64,000 bases of DNA from Congeria kusceri (taxonomy: Eukaryota; Mollusca; Bivalvia; Myida; Dreissenidae), in contig CM051025.1 in NCBI GenBank assembly GCA_027627225.1, positions 77,591,974 to 77,655,973 of the forward strand, given 5' to 3'. A model generated the notes under the pieces. That model had not been told where the DNA came from, ran no database searches, and worked only from the letters and a program-made list of their open reading frames with translations. This document shows positions 1-13,500 of the stretch, piece by piece; within the stretch, counting starts at the first letter, position 1; each line of letters starts with the position of its first letter. A program made the translations under genes and the position numbers.

Positions 1-92
1 CTCTTATTATGCCATAATAACCTAATATAATGTTACATTATGTTAATATAGGTTAATATAACATTATATGTCGTAACAAAATCTGGCATTCT

Positions 93-376
93 TTGGGCTG
101 GCTAGCTCAGTTGGTAGAGCGCTGGACTACAAATCTGAGGATCGCGGGTTCGATTCCCAGCCCGGCCATATAACTTGTGTGGGGATTGGTCATGAAATTA
201 TTTCTCCCCCTACCTCTGATTCAAGTAGGGCAGTTTTCATTTACTGGCATAAGTATGTGCACTCAGTAGTGGTAAACCAGCTTACACAGGAAAAGTGTGA
301 GTAGGTTAACTGACCGCCGTTATATGACTGAAATACTGTTGAATACGGCGAAAAATCCAAATAAACAAATAAATAT
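93..376 (+). mobile_element. tRNA-derived SINE, copy 1
   Basis: A tRNA-like head with A box (TAGCTCAGTTGGTAGAGCG) and B box (GGTTCGATTCC) is followed by a body and tail (GACCGCCGTTATATGACTG, then AAACAAATAAA) shared with the other three copies in this window. An imperfect target-site duplication (AATCTGGCATTCT at 80-92, AATTTGGCATTCA at 377-389) brackets it. It resembles the tRNA SINEs common in molluscs (RUDI-like); family not confirmed. Confidence 0.88.
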
Positions 377-380
377 AATT

Positions 381-405
381 TGGCATTCATAATTTATGAA
401 TGCCA
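381..405. repeat. Inverted repeat beside SINE copy 1
   Basis: TGGCATTCAT and ATGAATGCCA flank a 5-base AATTT loop. The left arm is part of the SINE target-site duplication. Confidence 0.6.
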
Positions 406-1285
406 AATTTTGTTAGCAAATAGTATTTACTGTAAATACAAATTTTATTTGCAACGTCTTTTTGCACAAACGATTACTGGGCCAAATAGCTGTACACTGC
501 CATTATACTTGTATATTTTTCTTTACAGAGTCACATTAACTTCACTGATATTTCAAACTGTACATTTACACAGCTGCCAGTATTTGCGTTAACATACATG
601 ACCATTAAAACTGCAACTCTTTGGACACTTAGTTATATTAAAAATTTGAAGTAACTGGATTGTTTTTTCAGTATAAGCATGTTGGGTTATCGTTTTGTAA
701 TAGATAAACCAGGTTACTGACTTATATTTGATTTTTCAGTCAATGGAAGCCAAAGCTGGTACAATTGATGATATCCCAATAAGTGAACTTTATTAATGAA
801 ATCATGCTCAAACCATAAGTTGCGTTTTTAATGGCCTTAAGTATATGTGTACAGTCCTGTAATGCACTTCAGGTTCGCATGGAGTGGTCAGTAATCTATT
901 TACATTAGCAATAGGAAGAAGGTTGGTAATCTTCTTTTACAACATTGTTTAAATTTGTATCAATGCTGGGGTTACTGTTAGCAATTAAAATTCGAAGGGT
1001 TTAATAAGCAAACGCAAATATTCCAGAGCATAAGCAAATATTCCAGAGCAAAGAAGCAGGGTGCTCCTTTTTGGGTCCCCATTCTGCCTCTATGGAAGGG
1101 TTAATAGTGTTAATATGTTAATGAAGTCGCAATGTTTCAAAACTTAAAGAAAATGATATGAAAGAAAAACTGATTTATCAAATAATTAGCTAGTGTAAAG
1201 GACATCTTTTGAAAATATTCTGAGGCCTTTAGTTTACTGAGCTCAGTTTGTTATACTTAGCCTCACACCCTCTCTTGTTTTGCAG
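406..1285. other. Upstream of NUDT17 exon 1, no gene seen
   Basis: AT-rich. The only structure seen is a short direct repeat (AGCAAATATTCCAGAGCA) near 1013-1052. No CpG-island-like or TATA-type promoter could be picked out; the true transcription start may be to the left or outside the window. Confidence 0.4.
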
Positions 1286-1477
1286 GTTTTTATATGGTCG
1301 TCCACATTTTGTGAAGACTACGGTTGATTTTTCTCATGCTGCCATGTGCTGTTCGAAATAATGCATTTTAGATCAATTTTTCAACACAGTGTTTGTGGAA
1401 AAAGTCTGGTTACTAAAGAGCTACCACTGTGGCACAGTCTGTCCACCAGTGTGCCTAAACTGTTCAGATTTGATGAC

Positions 1478-1561
1478 ATGGCCCAGCCAAGAGTTGAAAG
1501 GGTGCTGGTGAAATTACAGAAGAATGGAGAATCCTCGTTTGAAAATGCTCATTTTACCCAG
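1478..1561 (+). CDS. NUDT17: NUDT17 exon 1 (start exon)
   Basis: 28 codons beginning MAQPRVERVLVKLQK and ending CAG before a GTTAGT donor, phase 0. The start aligns with human NUDT17 (MAEVRVQLLL), and G at -3 and +4 gives it a good context. An in-frame ATG at 1361 would add 39 residues; an in-frame TGA at 1325 closes the frame upstream. A possible acceptor (TTTTGCAG) ends at 1285, so a 5' UTR exon further left is likely. Confidence 0.88.
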
Positions 1562-4500
1562 GTTAGTTATACACCTATATTATGTGAGTTTTAAGATATG
1601 TAAATGTTCACTCAAAGAAAAATTAAAACATTAATGTTATTATATGGCAAGAAATGAGTGTCCTTATAATTTCAGCTGTTGGCCTTATCAAGAGCCAGAA
1701 TATTTTCAAATGGCCAATGGCTGCTAAAATTTTAGAATATATTTGAAAATTAGGTATATTTCACACATTTGGAGAATAAATTTCAAAATGACCGGTGTTT
1801 TTGCAAAATTAAAAATAGCTAATATTTTTATGCCCCCAAAGGAGGGCCTATAGTAGTCCCCTGTCCGTCCTTGGGTGGGTGGGTCCGTCCGACCGGATTT
1901 CGTTTCCGCTTTGTAACTTTAAAATGCCTGGATTGATTTTAATATAACTTCAGATTATTATTCCCCATGACTAGACGATGTTTTGCGTACAATTCCCATA
2001 CTCGTTGGTCAAAAGTCAAGGTCACAATTCAAGGTCATAGGTCATGAATTTTCTTTTCCGATCCATAACTTCTAAACAACTTAAGATTATAATTCCCCAT
2101 GACCAGATGATGTGTTGAATACTACTCCCATGCTCGTCAGTCAAAGGTCAAGTTCACAATTCAAGGTCAAAGGTCATGAATTTTCGTCTCCGCTCCATAA
2201 CTGCTGAACGCCTGGAAGGATTTTAATATAACTTGAGGTTATTGTTCCCTATGACCAGATGATGTGTCGCGTGTAATTCTAATGGTTGTTGGTCCAAGGT
2301 CAAGGTCACAAATTAAGGTCAAAGGCCAAGGATTTTGTCACTTCCGCTCCGTAACTTCTTATCTTAACGCCTTGAAGGATTTAAATATAACTTCAGATTA
2401 TTGTTCCCCAGGTCCAGGCGATATGTCTTGTACAACTCCCCTGGGCCTTGTATAAGGTCAAGGTCACAATTCAAGGAATTTTCTTTGTGCTCTATAACCT
2501 CCAAAAGCCTGGAAGGATTTAAATATTGCTTCACATCATTATTTTCCATGACCAGACGATTTGTCACATACCACTAACATGTTCCTCGATCAAGGTCTGT
2601 GGGTCCAAGGTTACACTTAAAGGTCAAATATTAGAATGAACTTTTTGCAGGAAGCATCAATTTTGCCAACATGTAAGAAATGTAATAACTTGGTAGGAAT
2701 GAAGATCATTATGAGGCAGTGTGTCACACACAACTAACAGCTCTGTTGCTGAAATCTCAAGATATTTATCCAGGGCCTAATATTGTGATCTTACTCTTTG
2801 TGTTGCCTTCCTCTGACATGCATATTTTTCGGGGGCATATGTCGCATCCTGTGACGAGCCTTGTTTCTTTCTGAGTGCAAACCTAGTGTTGTCAGTTTGA
2901 TGCACTCTAACAGTATGTTAATAGTTGATATTTCAAACAAAAAGTAAGTAAGTTTTTTCTGACCTGTCCCAGTGACATGTGGATCTCCTTTTAAATCGCA
3001 TGTCACAAAATGTTCATGTCTTGTTGTATTGACTACTATTTGGTGCTAATTTGTAGCACATATTTGTATATTTACTTTCGTCAAAGCTTTTCACGGTGTT
3101 GTTCAAAATTGCTGTTTACTGGGTTGGTAATATATTCACATATAAGAAGTATTGAGAGACTGATTCTGTGAAGTACACCTGTACTCCCCATGTTATTACT
3201 TCAAATAGTTACCCTTGTTCTATAAGCCTTAAAGGTACTTATGTGAATAAGCAATTCTGATGGACTGGTTTCTTATGTATTGTATGTGGACTGTGATGTC
3301 CACACAGACTAATTGCCTCATGTATTTCTTTTGGAAAAGGGTTCTTCATTGACTGGTTCAGTTATGTTCTACGAATAGACTAAGTGTTCCTGATTATTTG
3401 GTTCTGGTAAGCACTCAATATGGAGTAAGGGTCCTGATTGACTGGTTCTGTCAGGTAGTCAAGTACCCCCTGTTGACTGTGTGTTCCTCATTGACTGGTT
3501 CTGTAAAGTCAGAGTTCTCAGTAACGCGAGATTCAGCGTATTTCAGCGAACTTTTCTGAAAAGGACGCCATACAATCCAGGGTCAGATTCTAGGACGTGT
3601 CAATGTCCTGTTGCGTACGCATGTTTTTCAATACGCCAAATGATCGCTCATGCTGATTAACCTTGCTATCAACACATTCCATTGTTTGGCTACTGCAGCA
3701 GTATGTCAATTATCGATAAAATCTTTCCGTAGGCGGAGTCAGGATTACCTCAGCTAACCACTCAGCCAATCAAATCGCGCATATTTTCAGAAGCACTTTT
3801 TCACAGTGTGAGCGACTGCAACTCAGTCATGGCTAGTTTAAATTAATTAAGGGGCACAGTAAAGGGGGTATTGTTTGTAACAAGTTCAATTTCGGCGTGT
3901 GTGTTCTTTGGAACGTGTGAACGGTAGACGTCAAGAGTAAAGACACGGTCTTTAAGTAGTGCAGATTCGCGACTAATTAGGCTAATAATAATTACATCTT
4001 ATTTACTGAAATAATAAAACTGAGATGGAAGGCGTTAATTGGAATTCTCCAATTTCCAAGCATTTCATTAAACAGATATTGTCAGTTTATATTCAGAATG
4101 TGTTTCGTCAGGATGTTTATTAAATGCAGTATATTTTTATAGTGTTCATTGGTGTTTATATTTGTGATAAAGTTATTGCTTTTGACAAGTGTAGTGTGAT
4201 AATGCTGCAATGGACGTTTCAATAGTTTGGACTCAGAGTTAAACGTAAACATGATGGTGAAAGTGGAAGCGAAAGTGTCTATGACTATGTAGATGCTGAT
4301 GCATCACGATTTTGATATGATATGCTGATGCGTATATAGGATTGTGTGTGGTGAATTATTTAGATGGCGATGCTGATGAGATGTTGATGTATCATTTGAT
4401 TGAAATTGATGTCTAATAAGTATGTTTATGTATTTGTGAAAATGTTGTATGGTTATATATGAAATAAAAATAATTAATTGTGCTGAACATGGTGTTTGTA

Positions 4501-7500
4501 ATAGTAACTATTATAACAAAATATGGTTTATTCAATATACATTAGACACGTATAAAAATATGAAGGTAATCAAATAATGATCTGGATACATGTAGCTTAA
4601 TGGTGGGACTCCTACTTTTTCTGAGGAAGGAGTCCTGGACTCATGGTTTCAAAATCCTAGTGAGAACTCTGAAAGTACCCAGTGTGGACTGACAGGTCCT
4701 AATTGCCTACTTTTATCATGTACTACCTGTGGACTAAGAGTTCCACATTGACTGGTTCTATCAAGTACCCCCTGCAGACTGAAAGTTCCACATTGACTGG
4801 TTTATCAAGTACTCCCTGTGAAATAAGATTTCCACATTGTCTGGTTTTATCAAGTACACCATGTGGGCTGAGAGATCCTCATTGACTGGTTCTATTAAGT
4901 ACCCCCCCCCCCCAGTGTAGACTAAGAGTTCCTTATTGACTGGTTCTATCAAGATCAACCTGTAGACTAAGAGTTCCGCATTGACCAGTCTTCGACGTGA
5001 AGCGGTGGACTGTGGACCGAGTCCACCAATTCTCTGCTAGGTCCAGGAAAAGTTTCAAGTAAACTGGACCGGCGGTCCAGCAAAGAAATTTGCCTTGATA
5101 ATTTTGATACCATAAATCCCTAAAAACGTTCAGCCAATAATTCTCGGTAAAGCGAAAATCGGCTTATTTGGATGCATACTTTTAAGAAATTACGCCTTAA
5201 AATTCAGTGTCAGATTCGCATTCATTTCCGCTTGCGTTCGCATGTTTTTCTAAAACAAAGAACGCCTACTCGGCAATAAACGCACTCTCCTTCTGCATCA
5301 GTGTGTCAATTATCTGTAAGGAGGAGGAGCTAGATTTACTACAGTCACCCCGTCAGCCAATGAGAACGCATTAAATTTCCAATATGTAGAATGTTTATCA
5401 CATTTTCGTGAGGTATGCATGTTGTAAGCTGCATGTTTGTAACACCCACATAATAAATAAAATACTACATACTAAAAGAAGTCAGTATATTATTGTTTGC
5501 ATAAATGTTTACTTAAAATACGAAATGGGATGTTGGCAAATTGTGTTTGCAGATCGTGTAGAATTTTAGTGCGTAATGTCAAAGGTACGTCTTCATTCGT
5601 TTTAAAAGAAAATATTGCTATGACTATGTGTGTTTTCGAATAAACGAGCTATTCAAATGTATAACTACACTGATTACAGCCAAAAACTTATGCTGCCACA
5701 TTTTCACGAAAGTTAGCGAAAAGTTAAGTCAGTGAAAGAAAAAAGTTTTATTACTCAACAATTGAATTTTAAAAATAATTTTAGGACACCAAGCATTTAT
5801 TGTTAAAGGAGTTGGGGGGGAGGGGTGCTTTGGTAACTATTACTGGGAACCCAACTCTTTAGCAGTAGGGAGTCCATGTTCTGCAATCCTAGCGAGCAGA
5901 GCAGTTTCCATTTGATCTGCGCATTCGAGTAAATTTTGGCTCAGATACAAGCTCAGCCATTTGGGCCAGTACTGAACTCAAATACAGTAGGCTAAAACTA
6001 AATATAGACCTGGTATTTGATTTAACTGGCGATCTTGTATTAATATTTCGCCTTGTTTTTATTGAGAGTTATGTTATAAATACATGATTCGTGTTAGAAT
6101 AAAAGTCTGAAAACCATAATTGCTTTCAATTTATTTTTGTAATAAAAATATTGATATATATACGTTAGAGTGAATGAAAATCTAGAAACAAATTGTGGTC
6201 CACTAAATTGTTGTACGGTCCAGTTGATCTAGCTGGTTTGGTGGACCGACGGTCCACTGCTTTTAAAACTTATTCGTGAAGACTGATTGACTGGTTCAGT
6301 GAAGTACCCAATGTGGATTAAAAGTTCCTTATTGACTGGTTCTCTCCCTGTGGACTAAGAGTTCCTCATTGAGTACACCATGTGGACTGAGACTTCCTCA
6401 TTGACTGGTTCTATCAAATACCCTCCTGTGGGATGGTTCTATCAAGTTCTGCCTGTGACATTAACTGGTTCTATCAAGTACCCGGTGTGGACTAAAAGTT
6501 CCTTATCCACTGGTTCTATCAAGTATTCCCTGTGTACTAAGAGTTCCTCATTGACTGATTCTTATAATCAAGTACTCCCTGTGTACTAAGAGTTCCTCAT
6601 TGACTAGTTTATCAAGTAGTTCTGGTTTATTAAGTACGCCCCTGTTGCCCAAGAGTTCCACATTTACTGGTTCTTTCAAGTACCAAATGTGGACTAAGAG
6701 TTATTGTTTGACATGTACTATCAAGTTCTCCCCGTGGACAAAGAGTTCTTCATTGACTGGTTCTATCAAGTACCCCCTCAGTGGACTAAGAGACCCACAT
6801 TGACTGGTTCAGTGAAGAACCCAATATGGACTTAAAGTTCCTTATTAACTGGTCCTATCAAGTACCTCCAGTGGACTAAGAGATCCTCGTTGACTGGTTC
6901 CATCAAGTACCCCTGTGGTCTAAGAGTTCCTCATTGATTGTTTCAGTCAGGTTCCCTATGTGGACTTAATTGACTAGTTTGTCTAGCAATCTTTGTGTTC
7001 AGTCAAGTAACACAGTTTGGACTATGCGTTCCTCATTGACCGGTACTGTCAACAACTTTCTGTGATCTAACTGTTCTGGATTCGTTGGTTCTGTTATGAG
7101 TTTTTATGTGGACTTTAAGATCTTTATTGACTGGTTTTCTTATGTATTTTTGTGGAATAATTGATTTTCATTAACTGGATCTGCGTCTTCTGAACAAACT
7201 GCTGTTTGTGTTCTGGTACATACTTTGAAGTAAGAGTGCCTCATTCATGTGCTATTTATGCCCCTTTCACACCAGAGCCCGTCCATACCACGTCAACCAC
7301 GCCCTGCGAGGAGGTGGTGAGGACGGCCTTTGACCTGGTGAGGACAGAGGGATATGCAGTGGAGACCTGGTTCTGTCTTTGTGGACATGGAGGACATAAG
7401 GTGGTTTTGAGCACGCTCAAAAGTAGTGCGTAGTGAGAACGTGGAAAAACGAGGACGTAATGTGGACCGTTAAATGACGTACTAGTGACAGGTTTAGCGT

Positions 7501-10500
7501 GTTAGTGACGTATCACTGACCCAGTATGGTTGACGTGGGCGTGACATGTGCGCGACATTTGTGGTACTAGCGGCGTACAGTATTCTAAGGTGTGCCGGAT
7601 GCAAAGAAGCTGCGCCGTAAGAACCAAATTTATGTAAAGCACATTGGATGATGAAGTTATTAGTGTTGACCGACTGGTCGTTATAAGGATGCAGTACATA
7701 CCTACTACATGTTTAGAAAGTGTATATATTTGTTTTAAGTTTGGGTTTTTATCAGGTCCTCTCCATGTTTCAAACAAAATTCATGACATGGCACGGACCT
7801 CGTGATCGCGGTACTGACGGGCTCTGGTGTGATAGTGACCATTAGTGACCCAGCATTCATACTGCACGATACTGATTAAAGACTGTCATAAATGTAGCAC
7901 CTGGTTACTTTACACTTTACTTGCTCCTGAAATGGTGTACATAGTTAGTTTAAACATATTTTATTCAATTTCATGAATACACGTGCATATAAATAACATA
8001 ATCAATTTGAATATGTATTGGAAAACAAGCATATGCTTATATTAATCCCTTTCCGTGGTGGAGTTGACTCAATTAGTTTTTCACTTTTAACAACCAGTTA
8101 GTAAACATGGACTAATTTGCAGACATATTGGGTTTAAGATTTGGTCTAGGTATCAGGTCACAAGTTAGCTTGTATTTAGTATGATACTTATTCCGAAATA
8201 TCAAAATGTTGGAATTTCGGGCAGCTGTACAGATTTAATAGTGTCAATAGTTACCAGGGTTTCCCGCAGGATTTCTTGAAGGCTTGTCAGCATCACCCGA
8301 CCCTTGCCACGACCACATCTTTCTACTCCCCCCACGCCCACGTACCCCTCACCCCCCCATTACACACGCAAAAACGACAGCAAAACAAAACAACGATAGC
8401 ATACTTTGTACCTTCATTTTCATTAAAAATCCAATTTTAACACAATTCTCTCATCGTAATTATGTTAACTCGCTGACCTTTTTGCTAATGACCTGTTGTG
8501 AGTAATGTCAAAATCTCAGTTTGACACAATTTTGGCAAAAAAAAGCCTGTGATGTGATGCCCACCCTCGTTCGATGAGTAACTGCTCAAAATTATAATTG
8601 TATCACAAGTAATCTTGACAATTACATAAAAAAAGTGTTAGTGTTTGTGTGCCGTAAATGGGAAAGTTTATGTACACGTTTTGATGCGTTCTGTTTTATG
8701 TGCAAATACTTTAAATTGTTTAAGAATATCCATCAGACAAATTTATTCTGTAAGATATCGCGAAGTTATCAAAGTTCAAGAAGTTATGATGTGCATGATA
8801 TCCACGTGCCTTACGTAAGCCTCCATCAGTTGAACTTGGCCGAAGCGCATTCGACTACAATGAATGAAAATGATAACTTAAGTAAGACTATGTGATCTGC
8901 AATTGCACAGGTATTTGCCATTTGTCATTCCTTACTGTCATGTGAGCGTCGTCTGTTTTCGCTGCTTTTCAAGTATTTACAAATAATTTGAAATTTTAAT
9001 TGAACAAATCGCCATCTCTGTAACTTACATAGCTAAAATTGTTTCAGTGTATTTTAAACCATCTGGGTATGCATCTGGGCACTGTGCATGTATATGTTAT
9101 TGAAAGAAATGATAAAAACTGACAAAGGGGTAAATTGTTTTTTATTTGTGAATAAAAATGATGTGAATGTATGCATATGTGTTTTATGTTCTTCCAAAAG
9201 TATCTGTTTCTCTTCCACGCTTTATATTTAAAACAATTATGAAAAAAATATATGTTTTTGTCATGATGATTATAAGTCTTTATGTCACCTTATACGTCAT
9301 TATTATCATTATCTTTATTATTATTATTATTATTAATCTTATTCGAAACTGAAATTGGTTTATTATTTGACATATAAATATGATTTGATGCATACATGTG
9401 TGCGTAATAATGTGCGAGCGATACCATTTATTGGCATGTGAATAAATGATGTTGATTACAAAAATGTATTCAGTTGATTCGTTCAAAGGCTTCAAAAAAA
9501 TCGTAGCGTTTGTACGATCTTAAAAAGATTTGTTTTTACGATACTGTAGGGTGAATTTTCAAGCTTCGTATCGTCTTGATTGACAAGCTGTTGAACGTTA
9601 TTGACTCCACCTGGAATAGCGACAACCCTGTTAATGCGCGTCCGATTGGCTAGCTATGGTTCTATGGGCGTTATAACACGTTCAGACGCTGTCCTGGTGT
9701 GCAATTAAGCTTTATTCTCCTATCAATACACCGATTAGCGGCGATGACGTGTGCGTTTAACGAGCGGATTAAGGCTTGTCGCTATGAAATAAAAGTGTTT
9801 TCGGCAAAATTAAAGCATGTCTGCAAATAGGGTTTTGCTTTGAAGGCTGGTCAGCGCCGACAAGCGATACGGGCCTGCAGGGAAACTCTGGTTACCTATC
9901 TTGTTTGATGTTTATTATGTAATACATGTGTTACAAAAGTATGCCTTTATTTCTGCATCCATAATAGTGTTTCAATATTAAATAAACTTCAACTCTTAAA
10001 CGCTTTGATCTTCAAGTGTTATTGCTTTCAAGTGACTAACTTGAATATTCAAATTTAAGTTAAATTTAATGTAAGTTCATCATAAATTACAAATCATGAA
10101 CTTTCCTCTTGCTTAATGATCATTGATGGACTACAAACAGGGATCATATTATTTTCGGTTTTGCCGGTCTGAGACCGATTGGGTTTGAAAAAGACCGATT
10201 GAAATGACGGGTAAATGGTCCAATCATTTTTCTTAAATTATCCAGTCACAGTAAAAATCATGATAATCTGCTGATTTCAATACACAATACACACGTTTTA
10301 TGGCCCAAATGCATTGTTGGTGTGAAAAACCCGTGGATCAGTGATGCGTGAATGACCCCATTCGTGTCACTATCAATCAGCTATTGCTGTAGTTTGTTGA
10401 CTGTGTTATTTTACTGACACGGATCGGTCTCTGATGTCAATATGAGAGTGTACTTCACCGGATAAAATCGTGTCCGGTTACTATAGAGACTGATAATAGC

Positions 10501-13500
10501 AGCCGCATGTAATCCTCGTGGAAAACGTGCCTTTGCTGCATGAACATTTTATGTACTGTGCTGCTTTCATAATATAAAATATTTACATGAAATCTAACTA
10601 AACATCGTAGTAAAAACATAGTTCAATACAATTGGTTTATTTGTTATTTGGCTTAATTGACGTTCATGAAGTCATGCAGCTAATTTTAAAATACAAAGTG
10701 ACCATATTGTATTACATTTTATTTTAACTTTACTTCAGCAAAACTCGTATAACAGACATATAAATTAAATGTTTATTGAAGATTAAGGTATGGAAACAGA
10801 AATGAAAATTTATTGAAGTTTGAGACATGAAAACTTTGAAGATAATAGTTGTACTTTAAAATATGTTCGGACATGCACCATTTTCGGATATACAAAATTC
10901 GGCTACAACATGAGCTTGATCGGCGGACCTCAGGACCAATTGACTTTCTATAAAAATATTATCTCTGACTACAATATCCAGTAAATGCTTTATTAATGTA
11001 CTTATGAATTGAATGTGACTAGTATATGGTAGTTTGAAATCATTCTGTAGTTCTTGAATCACATACAAGTTTCACATGGTTGCATATAGGCAGATCACAT
11101 ACAAGTTTCACATGGTTGCACATAGGCAGATCACATACAAGTTTCACATGGTTGCACATAGGCAGATCACATACAAGTATCACATGGTTGCACGTAGGCA
11201 GATCACATACAAGTTTCACATGGTTGCACGTAGGCAGATCATATACAAAATTCTCATGGTTGCACGTAGGCAGATCACATGCAAGTTTCTCATGGTTGCA
11301 CGTAGGTAGACCACATATAAGTTTTTCATGGTTGCATGTAGGCAGATCACATACAATTTTCACATGGTTGCACGTAGGCAGATCACATACAAGTTTCACA
11401 TGCTTGCACGTAGGCAGATCACATACCAGTTTCACATGCTTGCACGTAGGCAGATCACATACAAATTTTACATGCTTGCATGTAGGCAGTTTTTTCTGCT
11501 GAATGAACATTTTAAAGCATTTAAAATAATGGGCATGATGCCAGAACATGTATCAAATTGATTCATACATTATTGCCTAATTTACATGCCATGAATGAAC
11601 AATGCAATCCAACGCAATACAGATGTGAGGTTTGAGTGTGAAACTTGTATCTTATATAGAAATGTTACGCAGATACAACAGTTTCACGTTCAACACTCGG
11701 ATCATCATTATGGTATGGCTTTTTCAGTGTCTAGTCGACGCCCTCTCTCCAGGGAACGATGACGGTGTCACAGAGTGTAATGTGGAGATGCACCACGCTC
11801 ATTTGCATATCTCGACACCAACGTCAGGAATGTCGCCCATCAAAATGAAGGTACAGTCATAGCCCTTGTTCTCTGCAATGACAGGTTCTATAAATGCAGG
11901 TTATCTTAATAATTTGTATGCTGAAGAACTTTTATGAGTTTTACTTCATCCCATCGATAAGGGAAAGCTTAAGGAAATTGATAGGTTACTGATGTATGAT
12001 ATTTAAGGAGCTGAGTAGAAATACATTTCCAGAAAATAATGCTGTAATTCAAGAAATCATGATGGTGCATAAATATTTTGATTGTTCATTGTTGACTTTT
12101 AACAAATTGTTGAAACATTTTCCATGGAATGGTAACACAGTGAAATGTTGATGTTGATAAAACAACAACATAAATTATTATAGAGACTTGTTGTAAGTGT
12201 TATTTAAAGTTTATCAGAGTCAAACTGAAGGCTTTGACATTGTGAAATAAAAATGATTGATATACTTTTTGGTAGCTCTTCCCTTAATAACAGATTTAAT
12301 CCCTAAATCTCCCAACAACACGATCCAGAGATTATTTTATGACCGGAGTTGAACTGCAGTCATGAAAAACTTCTCTAAATCTCCCAACAACATGATCCAG
12401 AGATTATTTTATGACCCGAGTTGAACTGCAGTCATGAAAAACTTCATCAGAATGAGAATTATGGTTGTTGAACTGGTTTATTCTGAATCAAAGTAGAAAT
12501 GTCTTGCTCCCCCCCCCCCTTCTCTAAGAAACACCACACAGGGCAGGGCAGTATCTGTGTGTTTTTCCCCCCCCCCCCCTTCTCTAAGAAACACCACACA
12601 GGGCAGGGCAGTATCTGTGTGTTTTTTTATGAAATTAGTTTAAGCTGAAAAACCACTGTTAAATGAAAATAAACAGGATGAAGTTTTGTATCTCACAAAT
12701 CTCCCAATAGCAATGTGATTTACCATGTCACACTATTTATATTGCGATCTTAATGAATAAAAAAAAGTGAACGACTCGTGACAGCTACAGTTGAATTTAT
12801 TACATAATTCTCATGAATAAATGATTAACACACATGCTGTGCTTGCATGGCATGACATGTTGAGGAACAAAATGTACATGCTGTCAGCTTACATTTGATG
12901 CTATTGTTATTGGTCACTGATGGGATGTCATTCCACTGTCAGTCAAGTTTTATAAATCTTTGTCAGTCTTTAAATAGCAAGCAGATCTGTGGATTGACAA
13001 TTTTCATTTTATTACAAATGATAACCAAGAATCTGAAGTTTGAATAAATGCAAAACAAACAAGCATGCTGTGTTTTAAAATAACACCTTCCTATTAGTTT
13101 AAAATAAAAATGTTTTAGGTTTGAGTGTCTGAATGCCTCATTTTGCAAATGGTATTTCTTCTTTTATCACTCATCAAATTTTTTATTAAGATAGAAAGCC
13201 CCTAATGGGACTTTTTTCAGACCTTGACTTTCTTATTATCTTTGATCAATAAATCTATTATGAGACTAAACTGTAAAATATAAACAAAATCTAACCACAC
13301 GTTTTGACAAAAATGTGATTTTTGTTATAACCACTCATTTTTAGCTCAACTATTCGAAGAATAGGTGAGCTTTCCTACTACTCCCGGCGTCCGAGTCCAC
13401 GTCTGAATTTGGTTAAAGTTTTTATTCAAAAGTCTTGTAACTTCAAAACTACATAAGTTATTCACTTGAAACTTGTAACTAACCTTTGTCATCAACTCCA

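Larger units (their letters stand above)
3240..7190. repeat. Diverged ~46-bp minisatellite, interrupted
   Basis: Units resembling GTGGACTAAGAGTTCCTCA, TTGACTGGTTCTATCAAGTA and CCCC recur at 3240-3505, 4676-4985 and 6286-7190. The two gaps are insertions of TIR elements. The open frames here come from the repeat, not genes. Confidence 0.8.

Noticed and set aside
99..172. Functional tRNA gene
   Set aside because: The cloverleaf-like head is followed by the same 200-bp body and tail as three other copies and is bracketed by a target duplication, so it is the head of a SINE.
8635..8895. 86-residue gene in the 8255-9890 element
   Set aside because: No transposase or other domain is recognisable and the frame is not long enough to stand out in AT-rich DNA.
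11053..11490. CRISPR array with 36-bp repeats
   Set aside because: The repeats are contiguous, without unique spacers, and the window is a metazoan genome.
11040..11549. Coding gene of 169 residues (- strand) or 140 residues (+ strand)
   Set aside because: Both are frames through a 36-bp minisatellite with no stop in the unit; no splice context or unique protein sequence supports them.
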